Source: Syngnathus acus (lineage: Eukaryota; Chordata; Actinopteri; Syngnathiformes; Syngnathidae). Taken from it: a stretch of DNA of 64,000 nt. The notes beneath the pieces are model-generated. The model ran no database searches, was not told the DNA's origin, and saw only the letters and a list, made by a program, of their open reading frames with translations. The DNA is taken from contig NC_051091.1 of the NCBI RefSeq assembly GCF_901709675.1, positions 8,652,967 to 8,716,966 on the forward strand. The letters run 5' to 3'. Position 1 is the first letter of the stretch, and every line of letters begins with the position of its first letter. Shown here piece after piece: positions 49,535-64,000 of the stretch. Position numbers and translations under genes: made by a program.

Positions 49535-50115
49535 CGTGGTTGATCCGTTCACGTACATGCACGCCACTCGGCACATCAGTACATACCTGATGGACCTACC
49601 CACGCCTTGCATTTGAAATATAATGAATGTAATCACCATGTACGTTTAATGGTATTCGTTGAGGTGTGCAGGATAGACAAAAATATACTGAAATTCTGAT
49701 TCACTTTTTTTTTCAGTGAATGCCCAATAAACAGAAATAAAATTAGAATATGCACTAATTAGAATATGCACTATCAAGTTATTAATATATATAGTTAATA
49801 TTCTCCTGCAGGAGAAGCGGTGTTGGAAAAGAATGGATGGACTTTGAAACATTTGTTTTATCAAGCAGAAACCCAAGGCAGGTAATGTCAGTGTGACACT
49901 GTTGGTACAGTGCCTCCCTCTAGTGGAGATAAAATTAATAATAAAATATATTTTGATATTTTTTATAACTATAAAAACATTTCAAACGAATTTTGTGTGG
50001 TGATAACTAGTTTCTATATCATATACATAGTAATATCTACAGTAAACCCGAATTTAAACGAGTATTTATTTTCGTAATAAAGTCAGTTTTATTGTGTAGG
50101 TCTAAAACCGGAAAG
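49026..50115. promoter_or_regulatory. Divergent promoter region SRGAP3 / THUMPD3
   Basis: The two start codons face away from each other, 1.09 kb apart. The SRGAP3 side is CpG-bearing (about 49026-49200), then carries a 27-base A/T homopolymer (49211-49237), a (GA)n tract and an E-box. The THUMPD3 side has accggaaag (an ETS core) just before the first ATG and no TATA box. A 13-of-14 CTCF-type word lies at 49913-49926 on the minus strand. Confidence 0.6.
49449..49531. repeat. (GA)41 microsatellite upstream of SRGAP3
   Basis: An uninterrupted 83-base GA run (CT on the SRGAP3 strand), about 425 bases before the SRGAP3 start codon. It is directly followed by gtcacgtggt, with the E-box CACGTG at 49533-49538. 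Long open frames over it on both strands are artefacts of the repeat. It is likely length-polymorphic. Confidence 0.97.
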
Positions 50116-53100
50116 ATGTCCCCTATTTCCGTCAACAACAGCAGCAACGTGCAGACACGTCTGGCCGTGTGTGACTACGTCGATTTGGCAAATTTACCTG
50201 CAACACGCTTCAAAGATTGTTTTCAGCATCGACGACTCCAGACGGTAAATTCATTGCACTGACACGATTATCGGTGAAGCCAGCGCTTTATTACATGAGT
50301 CGGCGTCTTGATTTTGCCGTGACAACTTCCTCCTAGCATTTCAAAGCTAGCATTAGCCAGATATTGTAACTTGTAAAAAAAAAAAAAAAAGCTCTACAGT
50401 ACAGTACCATTTTAATCTTGTAAACTGCAAATTGTTTTTTTTCATCCGCACTGGAAATATAAACTGACAGATCTCTATAACGAAGTATGGATTAAAATGG
50501 GAATGTGTTCCAGATATAATGAGAACAAATAGTTTTACACTTCCCACACGTTTCAAACACATAGTGATTGTCTTTGTGTTCGTGTTTACCCTTAGAAAAA
50601 CGGCCTTGCATTGTGAAAAATTAGAAAAGATAGAGCGGTGAAATACTGGATCTAAGTATCACTGAGTCAAAAACTTGGTTGTTAGGAAAGTAGTAATTAG
50701 TATTTTTCCTAACAGACTGGTGGAGTGATCATAATTCCCTTCATGTCTCATGACAGGATACCCACGGCCATGTTCTCCTCTGAAGACGGCGGTCCCGTTG
50801 AAGTTGAGTCCATCAGCAGCGCCACCATTGGGGCGACGGTACCCACTGGGTTCGAACACACGGCTGCAGAGGAGGTTCACGAGAAGATTGGTGTAGAAGC
50901 GCGCATAAGCAAAGACCGTGGTCGTATTTACTTCACCGTTACTACTGACAAGCTCTTCCAGGTGAGATGGATGATTGAGGAGGAAAATGCTGTTTGCCAC
51001 ACGCCTCCGACAGCTAAATGTGAATTGAATGTCCCCGTAGGTTCATCAGCTGAGGTCTGTGGACAACCTGTTTGTGGTTGTAGAGGAATATGATCAGTAC
51101 CAGTTTAAAGAATCTAAGGTAACAGTCACGTGCCAAAACTGGTGCAGTACTGGTTCAGTGCCGTTTTTTTCAATAATCTTTATGGCATTACTATATTTAG
51201 CAAACACATTTCAACTTTTGGACATTCACTGTTTTAGTACTCTTTCTGTAATACCCTAAGGTGCCAAAGGGTGGTGCCAAAGTTCCATTTTATTTCAAAT
51301 GTATTGCCTTGATGGCATATTAATGCTAAGAAATTATGTGAGAGACAAGGCTACTAAAGCAGGAAAAAAGGAGAAACAAAAAAGCAATTGATAATATTGT
51401 AGCTAATACCATGTTCAGATGTTTGACCTCTGTTAAATAATATTCTTTTGGAGCCAGAATTTTGCATTCATCTTATTTATTCGGGGTTGCTGTTAAGATC
51501 TGCATGTTTTGGTTTTTATTTTATCCAGGACGAGACACTGGCAGAGCTGCAGCAGCTTGCCTCCAAGCTCCCATGGACCAACGCCTTGGAGGTGTGGAAA
51601 TTAAACCGCACTTTGAAAAAAAGAAAAAGCCAACGTAAAGGAGCCAATGGCACCAAAGTCAAACCCAGCGACGATGTCGGAGACACAACCGTGGTTGAGG
51701 GCGAGTCGCAGGAGCAAACAGAGGGAGCGCCTCCAGCTGACGACCCAAACACGACAGAAGAGGCGCCCGACGCCGAGACCAGCACTCAGGACTCTGAGGA
51801 AGCAGCACCCGACGCTAAAGTCACGAAGTTCCGTGTGACTTGTAACCGGGCCGGTGACAAGCACAGCTTTTCCTCCAATGAGGCAGCTCGAGATTTTGGT
51901 GGGGCGGTGCAAGAGTTTTTCCAGTGGAAAGCCGACATGACCAAGTTTGACATTGAGGTAAGCGAAGAACTGAAATAAGAAGTAGTCTGCCACTCGCTGC
52001 AGTTTATCAAATAGCTTTTTTTCCCCCCTATGCTGGTCTATGAAGCGACTTAAAGTAGAGCAGAACTGATTTGATTTCTGTGCTGTCAAATTGAATTGCA
52101 CCGTGTCGTTCGGCGAGTTGCTGATAATATTTTGGCGAAGTCACACGAGGCGTGCAAAACGCTCTCCGTGCGGTGCAAAGTAATTTCCCATCGCTGCAAA
52201 CTGCTACCTCAATAATAATTGCATGTCAATCAAAACTGAGCATTTGATAGAGTATCTGCTACACTATTTCTATTTTGAATATGAATAGATGTTGAAGTGG
52301 TTGATGAGTGTATTTGATTGACCACCGAGCCAATGCTTCCTTCTTTAGGTCTTATTAAATATACATCATACCGAAGTGGTGATTGGCATCGCACTCACTG
52401 AGGAGAGTCTTCACAGAAGAAACATCAGCCACTTTGGACCCACCACACTCCGGTCTACTTTGTGCTATGGCATGCTCAGGTACAGTCTGCCATCTTAACT
52501 GCTAACATTATTTAATTAGATGAACTCATTCTGTATTTATTCAAGAGTCCAAAGGAAAAGTTTTCCAAGTCTTCGTTTTAACCTAAACTGAGTAATATTT
52601 AAATTAAAGTCTAGTACGAATGGAATGAGTTTTAATCCAAGCAGTTCATTTTTGTGCCACAAGATAGCGGAAGTGAGCTTTGTACAAAGGATTATTATTT
52701 AGAACTATAAAATGTGTGTACCATGAGATAGTTTATAAACCTCATGTACATGCAAGTATTTAGTCTGATTAGAGTTTATAAGCTTTCAAACAGGCAGATA
52801 CATGGCAGTGAAGATGGAGTGGCGCTTGACTTAGCTTGTAAATTCCCTCAGGGCATCCCCCTTTTTCCTTTGTACTCATCTGATTATGTGCTGACAGGTT
52901 GTGTAAACCTCAACCATCCGATATTATCCTTGATCCAATGTGTGGGACTGGTGCAATCCCTTTGGAGGTAACAACGCAGTTTGGAGAAATACAATTAATT
53001 TAGACAATGATTTAACTTGCCATCTGTTGTGTTTGTGCATGTGTGTGCCTCCAGGGGGCAATAGAGTTTCCGGCATCTTTTTATATTTCTGGAGACAACA

Positions 53101-54285
53101 ATGATATGGCTGTAAACCGCACGGTCAACAATGTGTGTCATATTCAAAAAAGGAAGGCGGACAAGGGCAGGTGAGCTTTATTTACATTTATTTAAATCTG
53201 GTGGATGGATATTTTCCATCACTGCAGTCAACTATCGCAGCGAGACATGCTGTCAAAGTACCTTTAGTTTATTTACTGTTTCGTAAAGAGCAAGTTTGCC
53301 TGTCACAAACCGGTGGAAAAGGCAGCTTGTAAACATGTCGGGCTCTGTAGTTAATGATCCCGCTAATGACTGGGTGTGTGAAATGCCACAAAATTCTTGA
53401 GGCTGTATTTTCAAGGTTAAATAAGTACTCACATTTAGGTGTTGCAAATTGCTTATTTATAGCATTAAGATAGCATTCCTTTCTCTATTGACTAAATAAG
53501 GTATGAGCTAGTTTGAAACTCGATTTGGGGAGTGCTTGACAATTGTTTTGACAATATTGTAATGAAGTGTCTGTGTTTACAGTGCCCCTGGGCTGCCCAT
53601 TGACACTGTCCGCTGGGATTTGTGCAGTTTACCCGTGAGGTCCAGCTCAATTGACATCATCATCACTGACATGCCCTTTGGGAAGAGGTATGGAATCAAA
53701 GCACACACAAGATGTTTTAAAACAGCTGTATCGAAAGTCAAGTAAGTCATTTTGCTCCAATGACACTTTTACTTTTAAAGGATGGGCTCCAGGAAGAAGA
53801 ACTGGGACCTTTACCCATCCTGCCTTAGAGAAATGGCCCGCGTATGCAAACCGACCTCTGGGAAGGCTGTGCTGTTGACACAGGACAAGAAATGCTTTTC
53901 AAAGGTATTGCCCTTCCTCATGATGGAAAATTGCGTCACTTTTTTTGTTGACATGCCTTCATTCCCGTCTGCATGACCTCCCACAAAATGATCAATCTGT
54001 GAATCAGAAGACACTGTTTCGCAATAGTCTTTCTCAGTTTTAGCCTGCTGTATATGTCTGTTGGTTGATCACCATTTTTTTTTATGTGCTCTGCAGGCCG
54101 TGTCCAGAATGGGGGGATTGTGGAGGAAGCAGCACACTGTTTGGGTCAACGTTGGCGGTTTACACGCTGGAGTGTTCCTGCTCAGGCGGACCGGCGCCGT
54201 GTTTGGCCAAACTCCTGAAGATGTGTATGAATCACAAGGGATGACACGAATACAAGGAGATCAAGAAGACAGTCAGCGTTCTTAG
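50116..54285 (+). CDS. thumpd3: THUMPD3 tRNA (guanine-N2-)-methyltransferase
   Basis: THUMPD3, with TRMT112, makes N2-methylguanosine in tRNAs using S-adenosylmethionine. Certain exons: 50770(or earlier)-50961, 51041-51118, 51529-51957, 52349-52479, 52898-52967, 53055-53170, 53583-53687, 53781-53904, 54097-54285. From the ATG at 50770 this gives 1434 nt, 477 aa (human 507). Start choice: an upstream exon 50116-50244 has an ATG with a purine at -3. If it splices to the acceptor ending at 50715 (ttttcctaacag), its frame runs unbroken into the main ORF, adding 61 residues (538 aa). I give that longer form. If the acceptor at 50756 is used instead, the upstream ATG opens a uORF that overlaps the 50770 start. 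The family match begins at IGATVPTGFEHTAAEEV. Confidence 0.9.
51529..52479 (+). CDS. thumpd3: THUMPD3 exons 4-5 of the sure set: THUMP domain
   Basis: Exon 51529-51957 encodes LASKLPWTNALEVWKLN, a basic KKRKSQRK patch, a Pro/Glu/Thr-rich variable insert, then KFRVTCNRAGDKHSFSSNEA and FGGAVQEFFQWKADMTKFD. Exon 52349-52479 encodes NIHHTEVVIGIALTEESLHR and ISHFGPTTLRSTLCYGML. Together these form the THUMP RNA-binding domain and its lead into the methyltransferase. The acidic insert is shorter and unlike that of mammals. Confidence 0.93.
52898..53904 (+). CDS. thumpd3: THUMPD3 methyltransferase core exons
   Basis: Exons 52898-52967, 53055-53170, 53583-53687 and 53781-53904 encode a Rossmann-fold methyltransferase. 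Motif I, the SAM-binding loop, is LDPMCGTGAIPLE. Motif IV is TDMPFGKRMGSRK, where related guanine-N2 enzymes have D-x-P-[FY]. GDNNDMAVNRTVNN supplies the acidic SAM-ribose contact. All key residues appear intact, with Met for Leu inside motif IV a mild change from human. Confidence 0.95.
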
Positions 54286-54547
54286 ATTGCAGTTCCCATC
54301 ATATATATGTTGGATCAACATAATTTTGGTTGTCTTAGCTGATTTCATCAACTGATTTTTTAAGTTTTCATGTCAAGTGGCCAAGTCTCATTTTTCTGTA
54401 CAGCCAAACAAAAAAAGAGAAAGGAGCAAACGGTAACAAATTGGTTGCTGCTGTACCTAATGAAGTGACTTACACGTTTACTGTTACCGCCTTAAGTTGA
54501 TTTCATGACAATGAAACAAAGGTTATCGCAGATGTTTTTGGTGCATC

Positions 54548-54553
54548 AATAAA
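54548..54553 (+). terminator. Candidate poly(A) signal of THUMPD3
   Basis: AATAAA about 260 bases after the THUMPD3 stop codon (54283-54285), followed by A-rich then GT-bearing sequence. It is the first canonical hexamer downstream on this strand. Confidence 0.6.
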
Positions 54554-54864
54554 AAACTCAAAGACAAAAAAAGCCGCTGTCAGAAAAGTCCTAAGTTGAG
54601 CATAGCTTCAAAGGCTTGGTCTCAGTTTCTCGTTAAATTGCACTAGTCATTGTGACGATACTCTTGACTAACTAGTTTGTGTGTGACACATTCTTTAGTA
54701 AATAATTAAACAACTTTGAAGCAGGAAAGAAAAATTTACCACAATGATGCAAATGAAGATTTGCATGTTGGGGTGCTTCCTTCTCACTTTGTACAACCCT
54801 TTCAAAGAAAAAAAAAAAAAAACCTACATTGCGTTAATGCACTGTGAACGATATAAAAAAAAAA

Positions 54865-55015
54865 AAATCCACCAATCACACAAGGACAATTTAGAGTCCT
54901 CAATGTTTATGGAATGTAGGAGGAAGCTGGCGTACCTGGAGAAAATCCCCCCACAAAAAAAAAAACAGCAAAACCAAAACTGAGACTTCAGAACTGTTTA
55001 GCAGACATGCTACCT
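54865..55015 (-). repeat. Decayed retroposon copy
   Basis: Plus-strand words caatcacacaaggacaattt, tggaatgtaggaggaagctg, gtacctggagaaaatccc and gcagacatgctacc follow the layout of the teleost family (gacaatttagagt, gtgggaggaaaccgg, cccggagaaaaccc, gacgtgctaacc). It is interrupted by A-runs and lacks both ends. Confidence 0.65.
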
Positions 55016-55192
55016 ATTGTTGTTTAAACTTTAAATCACTCTAAAAGTTCTACAAGACCTGGCCTTAAAAACACAAAAGCAACAGTAAAAAAAAAAAAAG
55101 TAAAAAAAATTCAGGCAAAATGACCTGGCAGAAAAAGAAAATTGTGGGGGGGTTGGCAAATTTTCGCGTTCGAGTCACGTTTCCCAAACTCA

Positions 55193-55198
55193 TATAAA
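55193..55198 (+). promoter_or_regulatory. ptgis: TATA box candidate of PTGIS
   Basis: TATAAA preceded by cca, 177 bases before the PTGIS start codon, which would give a 5' leader of about 150 bases. A GAGTCACGT word lies just upstream (55171-55179). A TATA-type promoter fits a regulated, tissue-restricted enzyme better than the TATA-less neighbours. Confidence 0.45.
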
Positions 55199-55374
55199 TC
55201 CCCCAAAGTTTGTGCAGAAATAAAGATGCGACGTGACTCAGTCCAATCCCTTGCAGTTCCTCATCGAGATGCGCAGGCGGAACTTTGCTATGGGGGGAAG
55301 TGCCTTTAAAACAAGTGACAGCCCACGGCACGAGCACACACGCTCGACAACGTCAAGGGCAACTTCCACACGAG

Positions 55375-61274
<5,900 letters not shown>

Positions 61275-61413
61275 GTCTTTGTAGTACTTGTATGTACATG
61301 TTAGCATAGCATTGTGTCAAAATGCCTTTTATACTTTTGTATTTTATATTTAAAATGAGAATTTTATAATTATTTTTATAATTATATTTTTATTATTTTT
61401 TTAAGTATTTAAG

Positions 61414-61419
61414 AATAAA
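61414..61419 (+). terminator. Candidate poly(A) signal of PTGIS
   Basis: AATAAATAAA begins about 140 bases after the PTGIS stop (61272-61274) and is followed by a T-rich stretch ending in tgttc. It is a good cleavage context. Confidence 0.65.
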
Positions 61420-62059
61420 TAAATGTGAAGTATCAGTCTTTTCTGTTCTTTTACTGAGGAGAGCGCTTTTTGATTCACCTTTTAATTTGATTCGCATATT
61501 TGTACTTTTTTTTCAAGATTTTTCAATGTTTAAATATTTTTTTATTGAATGGAAGATTGCCATCCTCAACCCCTAAGCACTGACCAAATGCCCCCTCCCT
61601 CCAAGATGTGCTCTGACGCTACGTCTCCTACATTACGCCATGTTCCTTCATGTTAACTGGTGATAATTCATATGAAGAGCAAAGTCGTCTGTACTTTAAA
61701 CAATGTCACAGTGACATACATGCCCACTGTTTGGAAAGCGAGTGGAAAGTTTAGATTTGTATAGGACCCGGGAAGCTGCTGATCACTTCCTGACAACTGC
61801 AACAATTTGTGAGGCTGTGCTGATGATGAACACCATATGGAAATGTAGAATACGAAAACCGCATTTCCATTCATTTCAAAGGTGAACTATGATTTTGAGT
61901 TATGAACGTGGTCACAGAATTAATTTAACTCTTATTTCAAGGTACCACTGAGTACTTGTTCCACAGCAAAAGGTCTACAATGGGAGGATTTTATATCAAC
62001 CTCCTGTGTATTATTACTGTTCTGCATTAAAAAATGCATTTTAGTGAAAAAGAAAAACA

Positions 62060-62073
62060 GCGCCGCCTGGTGG
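62060..62073 (-). promoter_or_regulatory. CTCF-type motif, one mismatch
   Basis: gcgccgcctggtgg is the reverse complement of the CTCF core at 13 of 14 positions, and the flanks (cagcgcc...tctgg) also look like the extended motif. It points leftward, toward the perfect rightward site at 37480. Confidence 0.35.
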
Positions 62074-62099
62074 TCTGGTGCCCTGCCTGGTCGCACATA

Positions 62100-62510
62100 A
62101 CGCATTGACTTTAGCTTGTGCAGCTGTCTGGCAGAGTGAGGGTTAAAGTGAGCTGGAGGAGCCTGAGAGAAAGGAAGCCTGGCAGTGGGAGCAGTCTACA
62201 CTCCCACACGGCGCCCAGCTGGATGCAGCACACTGCGAGGGGGAGCCCCCCGAACCGACTTGTTGATTCTCACCTGGAGGAGGGGCTGCTGACGAAGACG
62301 TGTCTGTTAAGGAGGGAAAAAAAGAAGAAGAGCAAGAGGGGAAGGAAAAGGGAACAACATTTCCATCATGTCTCCATCCTGCTCATGATGCCTTCATCAC
62401 CTCCGAGCCCAGCGCAGCAGCTACGGACGGGTTTGCCACCTTTACACGTGGGTCTGATTGAAATGAAGCCGCTGCACGTCCATGACATGATCCGGGCTGC
62501 ACGGGAGACA
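62100..62510 (+). other. Possible 5' untranslated exon of the KCNB gene
   Basis: A GC-richer stretch ends at a possible donor (gagacac/gtacga, about 62510). A good acceptor (ttgctgttgttgttgcag) ends at 63723, 54 bases before the channel ATG. Joined, no upstream frame enters the channel frame: the TGA at 63760-63762 closes it. The 190-codon open frame across this block resembles nothing known to me, so I regard it as untranslated or irrelevant. Confidence 0.35.
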
Positions 62511-63777
62511 CGTACGAACACTTTCTTTACTTTTGAATTTGTCGTTGCTGAAGTTAGTGTTTCCTGTCAAAACTACGATGATTTCCATTTAAAGCATAGT
62601 TTCAGCACCAGACAGCGACACAATAATCAGCACTGGACAGCTCACACTGTCCAAAAATCCAACAATCCTTCCTCGGAAACGTATAATTAGTTGATTATTA
62701 GTAACGTGGGCAATTAAACAAAGCATATGTTTAAAATAAGTACAATTACACGTATACGAGCTTTGGATTGATTAATCAATTTATTAATTTATTTAAAAAT
62801 ACTGTAAAATAATTTTGAACCTTCTGGCTGTAAAGCCTCATGCTCATACCAGATAAACAGATTGTACATGGTGTCACTGGCATTATTGATCTAATAAGTT
62901 TTTTTTTGTTTTTTTTTAAATAGGCACAGAAAAACTTAATTGCAATTTAAACATTGTTAAACAAAATATAGCGTTTGAATATTTATAGAGGCTGAGTTTT
63001 CTATACTGTATAGCTCCTGTACTGAATCTGATTAAAATGTCTCCATTAACAATAGTCATATTAGCAAGTGAGTCCAATTTGAGTCATGTAACATGTAAAT
63101 CCAATTTATCACAGGGATCCCCCGCGTCTTCCCTCGTCAGCAAGAATAGCGTCCCTGCCTCCTAAAGCAGATTAAAATATCTATTCTGTTCTCTGATGAG
63201 TGGATAAACCACTTGACATTTCTGCTGTAGGACAGTGCACCGACTGCGCTTTGAGCATAAGCACCCTGTTCTCATACCAGAGCCACCCAGCATAGGGGGA
63301 AATTGGTAATATAGAGGTCATATCTTTTTTTTATTGTTGCTATACTACTTTCACATTCTTTAAATACATTAAAACACACTTCAACTTATTAAAACACACT
63401 TTGGAAGTTAGTCCTTGGCACCCGCATTCTTTCTTTCACTGTCAAGAAATGAGAGAAATCACTATGAGGAAATGAAAAGACTATTGGGCCAGTTCTCCAA
63501 ATAAAATGCAAAGCGTGCTATTTTAAGTTGTCATTTGTCCCATTTTTCCCATTTACTGTAAAACCGACAAGAAGAGACTTAATCTTTGTCTATTGTTTAC
63601 CAAAATATTCAACCAAATCATGTAATAATAAACAACCGCGTAATCATAATAAAAAAAACAGCTGTGATAAAATTTCAAGGCAACAAACTTGGATGCATTT
63701 TGAAGTTGCTGTTGTTGTTGCAGCCACGGGAAGAGAGTGCTCTCGTCTTTGGCACTGACTGAGTGGCTCGAGCGAAG

Positions 63778-64000
63778 ATGATCAAAGTGGCGGCAAGGTC
63801 GTCCGTAGCGCAGCCGCCGGACGCGGTGGACATCATTCGAAGCAAGCACAACCGCCGGGTAAGGCTCAACGTTGGGGGTCTCCTTCACGAGGTCCTGTGG
63901 AGGACGCTGGACCGCCTGCCCCGCACGAGACTTGGCAAGTTGCGGGACTGCCACACCCATGAGTCCATCATGGAGATCTGCGACGACTACAGCCTGGACA
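63778..64000 (+). CDS. kcnb1: Kv2-type voltage-gated potassium channel, N-terminus (partial)
   Basis: The first 74 codons of a Shab/Kv2 channel alpha subunit, which forms delayed-rectifier K+ channels in neurons and endocrine cells. After a short variable leader come [20 protein letters not shown], then [19 protein letters not shown] and ICDDYSLD, the start of the cytoplasmic T1 tetramerisation domain. An in-frame TGA at 63760-63762 fixes the start at 63778. The gene continues beyond the window. Kv2.1 and Kv2.2 are nearly identical here. Position directly downstream of PTGIS on the same strand, as in human 20q13, favours KCNB1. Confidence 0.88.
   Translation, partial: MIKVAARSSVAQPPDAVDIIRSKHNRRVRLNVGGLLHEVLWRTLDRLPRTRLGKLRDCHTHESIMEICDDYSLD

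Larger units (their letters stand above)
54286..55374. other. Intergenic region THUMPD3 - PTGIS
   Basis: About 1.1 kb containing the THUMPD3 3' UTR, a decayed retroposon copy with several A-runs, and the PTGIS promoter. No coding sequence is seen. This is where the human 3p25-like and 20q13-like gene blocks meet. Confidence 0.75.
61275..63777. other. Intergenic region PTGIS - KCNB
   Basis: About 2.5 kb with the PTGIS 3' UTR, a GC-richer block at about 62050-62510 that may be the promoter and first untranslated exon of the channel gene, then AT-rich sequence. No other coding exon is recognised. Confidence 0.6.

Noticed and set aside
49392-49616. Open frames coding Ser-Leu or Arg-Glu repeats
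   Set aside because: Produced by the (GA)n microsatellite on both strands.
51601-52101. 166-codon antisense open frame over THUMPD3
   Set aside because: It is the shadow of the THUMP exon, whose plus-strand reading matches a known family.
62118-62690. 190-codon open frame on the plus strand
   Set aside because: Lys/Arg and Ser/Pro-biased, no recognisable domain, contains a plausible splice donor in mid-frame, and ends without family support. More likely leader sequence of the channel gene.

Overview
This window is eukaryotic nuclear DNA from a ray-finned (teleost) fish. The genes have many short exons joined by GT-AG introns. The encoded proteins are clear vertebrate orthologues. The background holds long homopolymers, microsatellites and copies of a fish short retroposon with a (TGGA)n tail. 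The style of that retroposon suggests a percomorph, possibly a pipefish or seahorse relative, but this is a weak inference. There is no prokaryotic, viral, CRISPR or rRNA content, and I recognised no tRNA.

Layout. Positions 1-4363 show no gene. RAD18 (E3 ubiquitin ligase of post-replication DNA repair) lies on the minus strand at 4364-13309 in 13 coding exons, predicted 467 aa. A repeat-bearing gap of about 6.4 kb follows. SRGAP3 (Slit-Robo Rho GTPase-activating protein 3) occupies 19754-49025 on the minus strand in 22 coding exons, predicted 1104 aa, with introns 1 and 2 of about 8.3 and 6.0 kb. A 1.1 kb divergent promoter region with a (GA)41 tract separates it from THUMPD3 (tRNA guanine-N2 methyltransferase), plus strand, ending at 54285. 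PTGIS (prostacyclin synthase, CYP8A1) follows on the plus strand at 55375-61274 in 10 exons, predicted 485 aa. The first 223 coding bases of a Kv2-type potassium channel (most likely KCNB1) begin at 63778 and run off the window.

I assembled every exon by hand from splice signals, reading phase and remembered family similarity. The phases close exactly through all four complete genes, which is strong internal support. Weak points are the THUMPD3 N-terminus, the acceptor of the last RAD18 exon, and all untranslated exons.

The genes do not form a pathway. The notable feature is the order: RAD18-SRGAP3-THUMPD3 matches a block on human chromosome 3p25, and PTGIS-KCNB1 matches a block on human 20q13, so a synteny junction lies between THUMPD3 and PTGIS. 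I see no wholly new biological system. The better leads are a near-perfect hairpin in a RAD18 intron, a possible N-terminal extension of THUMPD3, a perfect CTCF-type site in SRGAP3, palindromic RFX-type motifs, and two small hAT-like elements.
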